Shown here: in pieces, positions 1 through 5,140 of the stretch
How positions within the stretch are numbered: the first letter of the stretch is position 1
How the letters are laid out: every line of letters starts with the position of its first letter
NCBI GenBank assembly: GCA_017622055.1
Contig: JAGARY010000329.1
Coordinates: forward strand, 1-5,140
Reading direction: 5' to 3'
Length of the DNA: 5,140 bases
Source: Treponema sp.
GTDB taxonomy: Bacteria > Spirochaetota > Spirochaetia > Treponematales > Treponemataceae
Program-made: the position numbers and the translations under genes
Notes under the pieces: generated by a model
Told to the model about the DNA's origin: nothing
Databases searched by the model: none
The model's input: only the letters and a program-made list of their open reading frames with translations

Positions 1-1
1 C

Positions 2-610
2 GGAGCAGGTCTTGTAACTTTGGCTCATGGAAAATTATTCCTAACACTTTTATTCACAATGCTTGCATCAATTATTCTTGGAATGGGTGCTCCAACAACT
101 GCAAACTATTTAATTACATCAACTATTACAGCAACAGCAATAATTCAACTTGGAATTGAACCATTAGCAGCCCACATGTTTGCTTTCTACTTTGGTATTA
201 TTGCGGATGTAACGCCTCCTGTAGCATTAGCTGCAATTGCAGGAGCTGCCATTGCAAAATCAAAACCTATGGTCACTGCGATAAATGCAACAAAACTTGC
301 AATTGGAGCCTTTTTAATTCCTTATGTTTTTGTATACAATCCACAAATGTTAATGATTGGTGGAACATTCACATCAATTTTAACAATTATTATTACTGCA
401 CTAATTGGAATGTTTGGAATTAGCGTTGCTCTTGAAGGTTATGGATTTAAAACTGCTTCTGTTGTAGAACGTGTTTTATTTGCAATTGCAGGACTTGCTT
501 GTGTAATTCCAGAAAGCAAAACTGATATTATTGGTTTAATTATTATGGCAATACTTATTGGATATCAATTAATATCAAAAAAATTAGTTGCTAAAAAAGT
601 TCAGCAATAG
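2..610 (+). CDS. TRAP transporter large permease (TAXI / fused 4TM-12TM type), 3' part
   Basis: This is the C-terminal 202 residues of an inner-membrane TRAP transporter permease. TRAP systems use an ion gradient plus an extracytoplasmic binding protein to import organic acids and similar solutes. The reading frame is open to the left edge, so the gene starts outside the window; the TTG at position 20 is an internal leucine codon and not a convincing start. Visible family signatures are GMGAPTTANY (residues 27-36 of the visible part) and PLAAHMF...ADVTPPVALAA (54-78), both typical of the DctM-like domain of TAXI-type fused permeases. Roughly six hydrophobic segments follow one another (about 11-30, 36-52, 54-85, 96-112, 122-145 and 155-190), and the protein ends in a lysine-rich cytoplasmic tail. 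The substrate cannot be told from this part. The hydrogenase gene starts 12 bp downstream, so co-transcription is likely. Whether the 4TM domain is fused upstream is inferred from the motif style, not seen. Confidence 0.88.
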   Translation, partial: GAGLVTLAHGKLFLTLLFTMLASIILGMGAPTTANYLITSTITATAIIQLGIEPLAAHMFAFYFGIIADVTPPVALAAIAGAAIAKSKPMVTAINATKLAIGAFLIPYVFVYNPQMLMIGGTFTSILTIIITALIGMFGISVALEGYGFKTASVVERVLFAIAGLACVIPESKTDIIGLIIMAILIGYQLISKKLVAKKVQQ

Positions 611-613
611 AGG
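609..613 (+). promoter_or_regulatory. Ribosome binding site of the hydrogenase gene
   Basis: AGAGG overlaps the TAG stop of the permease gene and lies 9 bases before the ATG at 623. It supports that start, and its position inside the stop codon of the upstream gene supports a shared transcript. No promoter-like gap exists between the two genes. Confidence 0.6.
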
Positions 614-622
614 TTTAAAAAC

Positions 623-2098
623 ATGCTTCATATAAATAATAATACAGCTGTAATAAAACGAGAAATTTTAGTTCGCATTGCAAAATTAATGCTAGAAGGA
701 AAACTTGGAGAAGGTGTTCACGCAATTCCAAGAGAAATGGCTCCACGTTCACGAGAACCAATGGGATGTTGTATTTTCCATGATAGAGAAATTTTACGTA
801 TGCGTGTAATTGCTCGTCTTGGTTGTAGTCTTGAAAATTATGATGATGAAAAAAAACTTGCAGAATATGCCACAGAAGCTTTAAATCGCCAAAAACCAAC
901 TTGGCCTATGCTTACAGTTTTGGATGAAGCATGTAATGCCTGTGTAAAAACTCACTATTTGGTTACAAACGGATGTCAGGCCTGTATTGCTCGCCCTTGT
1001 ATGATGAACTGTGCAAAAAAAGCAATCACAATTCAAAATCACAGAGCGGTGATTGATAAAGAAAAATGTGTAAACTGCGGACTTTGTATGAACAACTGTC
1101 CCTACCACGCAATCATAAAAATTCCAGTTCCTTGCGAAGAATCCTGCCCAGTTGGAGCAATTTCTAAAGACGAAAACGGAAAAGAAACAATTGATTACCA
1201 CAAATGTATTTTCTGTGGCAACTGTATGAGAAACTGTCCTTTTGGCGCCATGATGGACAAAAGTCAACTTGTAGACGTATTAAAGCACATTTTAAACAAA
1301 GAAAAAATTGTTGCCATGTACGCTCCTGCAATTGCCGGTCAATTTAAAGCATCCTCTGAACAATTAGAAAAAGCCCTTTTAATGGCAGGTTTTTCAAAAG
1401 TTTATGAAGTTGCAAAAGGTGCAGATATTACAGCAACTTTAGAAGCAAAAGAATTTGAAGAAAGAATGGCTCGTGGTGAAAAACTAATGACAACATCTTG
1501 TTGTCCTGCCTACGTTAGAGCTGTTCACCGCCACGTTCCAGAACTTGATCCTTGTATTTCAGACACAAAAAGTCCAATGCGTTACATTGCCGAACTTGCA
1601 AAAAAGGAAAATCCCGACGCAATTACAGTTTTCATTGGACCTTGTCTTGCAAAAAGACGCGAAGGCATGGATGATGACAATGTAAATTACGTTCTTTCTG
1701 CCGAAGAATTAACAGCCTATTTTACAGCAAAAAATATTGATTTACTCCAAATTGATGCAGAAGAAAAACACGAAAATGAAAAAGCAACAAAATCTGGAAG
1801 AAACTTTGCTGTTTCTGGTGGTGTTGCAAACGCTGTAAAATTAAGACTTAAAGATCCTTCAATTTTGCGTCCAACTGTAATTAACGGGCTTGGAAAAGAA
1901 GGTATGAAACAACTTCAAAATTTTGGAAAAATTCAAGCAGGCGTTTTACCTTACACAGATCAAACTCCAAATCTTGTAGAAGTTATGTCTTGTGAAGGCG
2001 GATGTATTTCTGGCCCTTGCGTAATTAATCAACAAAAAGTAGCAGAAATGCAAATTAAAAAATATGTGGAAAAAGGAAAAGAGGAATCTAAAGAATAA
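623..2098 (+). CDS. [FeFe] hydrogenase, group B type, with N-terminal iron-sulfur domains
   Basis: This 491-residue, probably cytoplasmic enzyme catalyses 2H+ + 2e- <-> H2; ferredoxin is the likely partner in a fermenter. The H-cluster motifs are all present: L1 TSCCPAY (291-297), L2 GPCLAKRRE (339-347) and L3 MSCEGGCISGPC (455-466). The expected cubane ligands are C294, C341, C457 and C461, the proton-transfer cysteine is C293, and the conserved L2 lysine is K344. Upstream lie CxxCx4CxxxC (118-130), CxxCxxCxxxCP (149-160), CxxxCP (171-176) and CxxCxxCxxxCP (195-206), enough for at least three [4Fe-4S] clusters. The N-terminus carries a charged segment with a CC pair (C49, C50) and a further CxxC (104-107). 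GPC in L2, tyrosine in L1 and GPC after L3 point to group B rather than the classical group A enzymes (MPC, TSCCPGW, GGG). The ATG at 623 has a good ribosome binding site. It follows the TRAP permease by 12 bp. The maturases HydE, HydF and HydG are not in the window and must be encoded elsewhere. The broad call is near certain; the subgroup is from motif recall. Confidence 0.95.
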   Translation: MLHINNNTAVIKREILVRIAKLMLEGKLGEGVHAIPREMAPRSREPMGCCIFHDREILRMRVIARLGCSLENYDDEKKLAEYATEALNRQKPTWPMLTVLDEACNACVKTHYLVTNGCQACIARPCMMNCAKKAITIQNHRAVIDKEKCVNCGLCMNNCPYHAIIKIPVPCEESCPVGAISKDENGKETIDYHKCIFCGNCMRNCPFGAMMDKSQLVDVLKHILNKEKIVAMYAPAIAGQFKASSEQLEKALLMAGFSKVYEVAKGADITATLEAKEFEERMARGEKLMTTSCCPAYVRAVHRHVPELDPCISDTKSPMRYIAELAKKENPDAITVFIGPCLAKRREGMDDDNVNYVLSAEELTAYFTAKNIDLLQIDAEEKHENEKATKSGRNFAVSGGVANAVKLRLKDPSILRPTVINGLGKEGMKQLQNFGKIQAGVLPYTDQTPNLVEVMSCEGGCISGPCVINQQKVAEMQIKKYVEKGKEESKE

Positions 2099-2111
2099 AA
2101 ATCGATTCTAC

Positions 2112-2141
2112 TTGACCATTCCCATTTGATTTTAGTAAATT
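2112..2141 (+). promoter_or_regulatory. Candidate sigma-70-type promoter of groES
   Basis: TTGACC (2112-2117, five of six matches to the -35 consensus) is followed after 18 bases by TAAATT (2136-2141, four of six matches to the -10 consensus). It lies in the only real gap upstream of groES and predicts a leader of about 50 bases. The -10 assignment is uncertain because the following TATATATAT stretch offers alternatives. No CIRCE heat-shock operator is seen. Confidence 0.5.
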
Positions 2142-2147
2142 ATATAT

Positions 2148-2162
2148 ATCGTTTTTTACGAT
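2148..2162 (+). repeat. Small inverted repeat in the groES leader
   Basis: ATCGT and ACGAT form perfect 5-bp arms around a loop of five T, followed by TTTTATC. It begins where the predicted groES transcript would start. It could be a weak terminator for the hydrogenase transcript, a short operator, or a 5'-end hairpin on the groES mRNA. The stem is too short and too A/T-rich to decide, and chance is possible. Confidence 0.3.
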
Positions 2163-2197
2163 TTTTATCAAACACTTTTATTGAGGTATACTAAGTT

Positions 2198-2470
2198 ATG
2201 AAAATTAAACCATTAGCAGACAGAGTTCTTGTAAAAAACACAAAACCAGAAACAAAAACTTCAAGTGGAATTATCATTCCAGAAGTTGCTCAAGAAAAAA
2301 CTCAAACAGCAGAAGTAATTGCTGTTGGACCTGGTACAGAAAAAGAAAAAATTACTGTAAACGTTGGTGATAAAATCATGTATGATAAATACGCTGGAAC
2401 ACAAATTAAAATTGATGGCGAAGACCATTTAATTTTAAGAATGAGCGACATCATCGCAATCATTTGCTAA
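2198..2470 (+). CDS. groES: Co-chaperonin GroES (Hsp10)
   Basis: The 90-residue GroES forms the heptameric lid that caps GroEL and closes its folding chamber in the cytoplasm. The N-terminal signature KIKPLADRVLVK (2-13) is followed by the mobile loop (about 14-36), which contains the GroEL-contacting hydrophobic patch GIIIP (24-28). After it come AEVIAVGPG (38-46), VGDKIMYDKYAG (56-67) and the C-terminal strand (about 78-89). Length is slightly below the usual 94-100 residues but nothing essential is missing. The protein ends in cysteine after IAII, where many homologues end in acidic or basic residues. The start is fixed by GAGG at 2183-2186, 11 bases before the ATG. groEL does not follow; the next gene lies on the other strand. 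Separate groES and groEL loci are, from memory, also found in T. pallidum. The gene probably has its own promoter upstream. Confidence 0.97.
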   Translation: MKIKPLADRVLVKNTKPETKTSSGIIIPEVAQEKTQTAEVIAVGPGTEKEKITVNVGDKIMYDKYAGTQIKIDGEDHLILRMSDIIAIIC

Positions 2471-2501
2471 AATAATCACAAATTATTGTAATTTTGTTTT
2501 T
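2471..2501. terminator. Possible A/T-rich terminator between convergent genes
   Basis: Between and across the converging stop codons two overlapping hairpins can be drawn. One is AATAAT (2471-2476) with ATTATT (2482-2487), loop CACAA. The other is AAATTA (2480-2485) with TAATTT (2489-2494), loop TTG, extended by C-G and A-T pairs around a bulged T and followed by a T run (2497-2501). The second has the shape of a rho-independent terminator for groES, but it has almost no G/C pairs. The first is nearly symmetric and might act on the leftward operon. Both overlap the 3' end of the opposing gene. Confidence 0.35.
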
Positions 2502-4324
2502 AATAAAGATGCCTTTGCGTTTTCTGGAAAAATTGATAAAGCATAATCAACAGAACGCAAGGCATTTTTTTTATCTCCTTGCTCTGTATAAATACAAGCA
2601 ATTTTGTAAAATATTTCAGATCTAATAGAATTTTTACTTTCTCTACCAGCAATTTTTCCGTACAAATCTAACGCCATATTAGTTTTTCCAACGGAGCAGT
2701 AAACATTTGCCAAATTCATTGCAGTTGCATTACTAACATAAGGAGAAATTACATTTTTATCTAAAATTCCACCACTTTCATATACACAAAATTCTAACAA
2801 TCTTGTAGTTTCTGTTCTTAAACCAAAAGAAGCAGAAAAATATGAAGCAATTTCAATAATTGGAAGATCATATTCAAAAATATTTTCTATTAAATAATTC
2901 CAAACTAAATTTTTATCTAAAATTACTTTTTTACCATCTTTTCTAGAAGGTTCAACTGTTGAATTTATATGTGTAATAAAAACATCCCAAGCATTATCAA
3001 AATCATTAATTCCTAACAAAAAGTTCACAGCATACTGAACAAGCAAACTTTTAAATTCTTGGGAAATTTCATTATTTTCTTCTAGCATGTACCACAAATC
3101 ACGTAATTTATCTTTTTGCGAAACACTACTGTCCATTTTATATTTTAAATCTAACTGAGCCAAAGATAAATAGGCATTTTGGGATTCTTTTAAAGCTTTT
3201 TCAATTCTGTACAAAGCATCAGACAAAGGAATCTTTCTTCTTGAATCGTAAAGTTCCATTTCTTTTGAAAAGATTCCTGCATTTCTTAAATTTAACATTT
3301 CTGAATCTTCAGTTCGTTTTTTATTAGATTCAAAAGCAAAATCAGAATACAAAATTAATCCTGGAACAAAAGTTGGCCATTTATTTACAATATAAAATAA
3401 AATATCTGCACATTGATTTTCCAATTGTTGATTTTTTGCCCAAATTGCACTGTTTACAAAAATTATTGGCAATAAATCTTCATCTTCCACACTTGAAAAA
3501 TCAATAGAATTAATATCTTTAATTAAAGTTTGACGAGCATTTTCGGCAGCTTCCATATCTGAAATGGCAACATAAGAGTCAGATTGCAAAGCAATTGTTT
3601 TTACTAAATCAACATCAAAATTTTTCTGGGCAAAAGCAAGTAAATCTGCACATTCATAATAATGTTTTGAATCATAACATACTAAAGCCCAAAAATACGC
3701 ATCATGAAAATCTAAAAAAGAAGAAGGAATCAACGAAAATGCATTTTCATACAATCCATTTAAAATATTAAAAATAGCACAGTTACGAATCCAAATTGAA
3801 TTTTTTGTTCCAATATACGCATCATAATAAACTTGATACAAATCTTGGCTTTTATAAAAAGAGTCATCTTTTTTTCCTGAATTAGAAAGCGAATGTTTTA
3901 AAACACATTCAGAATAAATTGAACCATAATCTGTACTTTTTAAAAATGATGCAACTTCTAACGCTTCATCAAATCTATTCTGAGAAATTAACAATTTAGC
4001 TAAAATTGCATTTAATTCCAAATTATTTTCATTTTTTTTCAATGATTTTTTTAAAACTTTTTCCGCAGCAGAAACTTCGCCCAATTGAGCGTATCTTTTA
4101 TAAATACTAATACAAATCCAAGGATCAAATGCATGCTTTTCAAGTTTTTTCAAATCTTTTACTGCATCAGAAAACTGACTTTGCATTATTAGAGAATCGA
4201 TTATTTCAAATTGAACTGTTAAAGACTTTTGTTCTGCCTTCATACTACATGATGAAAAACAGAACAAAATATAAGAAAAAAATAAAATTGGAAAAATTGT
4301 AATAAAAGATTTTACTTTATTCAT
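2483..4324 (-). CDS. Large TPR-repeat lipoprotein, function unknown
   Basis: I do not recognise a named family. The 613-residue protein starts with lysines, a hydrophobic stretch (about 7-23) and a lipobox-like F-S-S-C ending at C26. It should therefore be exported and lipid-anchored; phenylalanine at -3 suits the relaxed lipobox of spirochaetes. The rest looks all-helical. TPR-like units are clearest at about 69-101 and 102-130 near the N-terminus, and at 533-560 and 570-602 near the C-terminus (for example LANVYCSVGKTNMALDLYGKI and YKIACIYTEQGDKKNALRSVDYAL regions). The middle has weaker helical repeats with many aromatic residues. There is no catalytic motif, so a scaffold or protein-binding role is likely. 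The ATG at 4324 overlaps the nusB stop by 8 bases (ATGAATAA) and has AGGA 5 to 6 bases upstream, so it should be translationally coupled to nusB. By position it matches the hypothetical gene between groES and nusB in T. pallidum, from memory. It is the last gene of the leftward operon. Confidence 0.85.
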   Translation of the reverse strand: MNKVKSFITIFPILFFSYILFCFSSCSMKAEQKSLTVQFEIIDSLIMQSQFSDAVKDLKKLEKHAFDPWICISIYKRYAQLGEVSAAEKVLKKSLKKNENNLELNAILAKLLISQNRFDEALEVASFLKSTDYGSIYSECVLKHSLSNSGKKDDSFYKSQDLYQVYYDAYIGTKNSIWIRNCAIFNILNGLYENAFSLIPSSFLDFHDAYFWALVCYDSKHYYECADLLAFAQKNFDVDLVKTIALQSDSYVAISDMEAAENARQTLIKDINSIDFSSVEDEDLLPIIFVNSAIWAKNQQLENQCADILFYIVNKWPTFVPGLILYSDFAFESNKKRTEDSEMLNLRNAGIFSKEMELYDSRRKIPLSDALYRIEKALKESQNAYLSLAQLDLKYKMDSSVSQKDKLRDLWYMLEENNEISQEFKSLLVQYAVNFLLGINDFDNAWDVFITHINSTVEPSRKDGKKVILDKNLVWNYLIENIFEYDLPIIEIASYFSASFGLRTETTRLLEFCVYESGGILDKNVISPYVSNATAMNLANVYCSVGKTNMALDLYGKIAGRESKNSIRSEIFYKIACIYTEQGDKKNALRSVDYALSIFPENAKASLLKTKLQ

Positions 4325-4757
4325 TATTTCCTAGTTTATCTAAAATTGCATTAATAAATTTATAGGAATCGTCAGCACCAAATTGTTTCGCAATATTTAC
4401 AGCTTCATCAATTACAATCTTGGCAACAGAATCTGGTTGAAACTTCAACTCATAAATTGCAATACGCAAAATTGCTAGTGCAACTTTATTAATTCTATCA
4501 ATGCTCCAATTGTCAGATAAATGTTCTGTAATTAGTTGATCAATTTCTGTAATTCTATCAATTGTTCCAGAAACTAACAAACTAGCAAATAACTTTTCAT
4601 CTTTGGCTGCTTCACTTTCTAAAACAGGCGATTCTTCCAAAACATCAGAATCTTTATAACTCCAAGAGAAAGTTAGCAAATCTTCCAATGTAGATTCACT
4701 AGCTTCCCATGAAAAAAGTGCCTGAAAAGCAAGAATTCTACTTTTTCTTCGTGACAC
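4317..4757 (-). CDS. nusB: Transcription antitermination factor NusB
   Basis: NusB pairs with NusE (ribosomal protein S10), binds boxA RNA and supports antitermination on rRNA operons in the cytoplasm. The 146 residues match the all-helical family: the arginine-rich start SRRKSRILAFQALF (2-15), which is the boxA-binding region; then LLVSGTIDRITEIDQLI (60-76), W84, and the signature VALAILRIAIYEL (92-104); then IVIDEAVNIAKQFG (114-127) and KFINAILDKL (133-142). The loop between the first helices (about 30-55) is acidic and longer than in minimal homologues. The start is GTG at 4757, chosen because the conserved SRRK motif follows at once and GGGGAG lies 7 bases upstream. The upstream PPIase gene stops 2 bp before it, and its own stop overlaps the start of the TPR lipoprotein gene by 8 bp. 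It is thus the middle gene of a tight operon. Confidence 0.96.
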   Translation of the reverse strand: MSRRKSRILAFQALFSWEASESTLEDLLTFSWSYKDSDVLEESPVLESEAAKDEKLFASLLVSGTIDRITEIDQLITEHLSDNWSIDRINKVALAILRIAIYELKFQPDSVAKIVIDEAVNIAKQFGADDSYKFINAILDKLGNNE

Positions 4758-4759
4758 TT

Positions 4760-5140
4760 TTATTCTCCCCAGCTAAGAAGTTTAATCAATGCATCTCCAG
4801 TTTTTTTGTATTCTACATTTTCTGGTGTATTCAACGATTTTGCAATTTCATTTGCAGCATTTTGTAAATACATTGTTTGCATTTGATTTACCAAGTTTTG
4901 ACGAATATATTCATAAACAGTCATTGTTGTTTCAGGTTGAACAACATCGCTAATTGAAAGCATTTTTGCATCATATTTTTTTCTTAATACTAAAATTCTA
5001 TAATCAGCAGAAGTTTCTTGAATATCTGAAACAAAACCTTCTTTTTGATTAAACATTGTAAGAAGAGTTTGTAAAGGAACTCCAATTTGCATTGCATAAG
5101 CTTCGTTTTTTTGAATAAGACCTTCAGTGGCTTGATATCC
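4760..5140 (-). CDS. SurA/PpiC-like peptidyl-prolyl isomerase or periplasmic chaperone, C-terminal part
   Basis: The frame stays open to the right edge, so the gene starts beyond the window; the ATG at 5092 is internal. The visible 126 residues fit the end of a parvulin-type, SurA-like folding factor. Visible residues about 34-56 (from EGFVSDI to LVLRKKYDA) match the end of a PpiC domain, where family members have a GxVS...GYHILKL-type segment. Then follows SISDVVQPETTMTVYEYIRQ, a linker common in SurA-like proteins, and a helix rich in Q and N (about 82-105) that corresponds to the C-terminal helix packing on the N-terminal chaperone domain. The protein ends in LLSWGE. The signal peptide and most of the catalytic domain are outside the window, so export is inferred. 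By position it corresponds to Tpn39b (TP1016) of T. pallidum, from memory. It is followed after 2 bp by nusB. An inactive chaperone rather than an active isomerase cannot be excluded. Confidence 0.72.
   Translation of the reverse strand, partial: GYQATEGLIQKNEAYAMQIGVPLQTLLTMFNQKEGFVSDIQETSADYRILVLRKKYDAKMLSISDVVQPETTMTVYEYIRQNLVNQMQTMYLQNAANEIAKSLNTPENVEYKKTGDALIKLLSWGE
4765..4770 (-). promoter_or_regulatory. Ribosome binding site deciding the nusB GTG start
   Basis: Read on the minus strand this is GGGGAG, 7 bases before the GTG at 4757 and inside the last codons of the PPIase gene. No ATG near this point would preserve the conserved SRRK start of NusB, so this site settles the GTG. Confidence 0.65.

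Noticed and set aside
20..22. TTG at 20 as the start of the TRAP permease gene
   Set aside because: The frame is open to the left edge with residues that fit the permease, and a 196-residue protein would lack most of the family's membrane segments.
615..1267. Two minus-strand open frames (615-899 and 881-1267) opposite the hydrogenase
   Set aside because: They lie wholly inside a gene whose conserved cysteine motifs are read from the other strand, and their translations are low-complexity with no family features.
2141..2149. TATATATAT as a microsatellite or origin-like A/T element
   Set aside because: It is a single short run in an A/T-rich promoter gap, with no DnaA-box-like repeats around it.
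2187..2192. TATACT as a -10 box just before groES
   Set aside because: It would place the transcript start at about the ATG and remove the GAGG ribosome binding site; the matching -35 position (about 2164-2169) is poor.
5090..5092. ATG at 5092 as the start of the PPIase gene
   Set aside because: The frame continues open to the window edge, and a 110-residue product would begin in the middle of the PpiC domain without a signal peptide.
1..5140. CRISPR array, insertion sequence, tRNA or phage genes
   Set aside because: I saw no spaced direct repeats, transposase motifs, terminal inverted repeats or tRNA-like folds; nearly all of the window is covered by recognisable genes.

Overview
The window looks like the chromosome of a low-G+C, anaerobic, Treponema-like spirochaete. 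Coding sequence is A/T-rich throughout. The strongest taxonomic clue is the block groES / TPR lipoprotein / nusB / SurA-like PPIase: from memory, Treponema pallidum carries groES, a hypothetical gene, nusB and tpn39b side by side (TP1013-TP1016). That is recollection, not a search. A groES without groEL beside it, a relaxed lipobox and a fermentative [FeFe] hydrogenase also fit a gut or oral treponeme.

Layout. The left part (1-2098, + strand) holds the 3' end of a TRAP-transporter membrane permease of the TAXI/fused 4TM-12TM type. Twelve bases later comes a complete [FeFe] hydrogenase with the features of group B. The two are probably one transcript. A 99-bp gap (2099-2197) holds a likely groES promoter, a small inverted repeat near the predicted transcription start, and the groES ribosome binding site. 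groES (2198-2470, +) then runs head-on into a leftward operon, with only 12 bp between the two stop codons. That operon (5140 down to 2483, - strand) reads in order: a SurA/PpiC-like peptidyl-prolyl isomerase (5' end outside the window), nusB (GTG start, 2 bp later), and a large TPR lipoprotein whose start overlaps the nusB stop by 8 bp.

How the genes may work together. The hydrogenase should dispose of reducing equivalents as H2, or sense or oxidise H2, using its N-terminal iron-sulfur clusters. The TRAP permease imports an organic acid or similar substrate, and the pairing may reflect uptake of a fermentable substrate. The leftward operon mixes a transcription-antitermination factor with two envelope proteins, a periplasmic folding factor and a lipid-anchored TPR protein. 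That suggests the lipoprotein works in envelope protein handling, but this rests on context alone.

I see no mobile elements, CRISPR array, RNA genes or broken genes. Most of the window is ordinary housekeeping sequence. The most interesting parts are the group B hydrogenase, with its apparently complete proton path and extra cysteines, and its pairing with a transporter.
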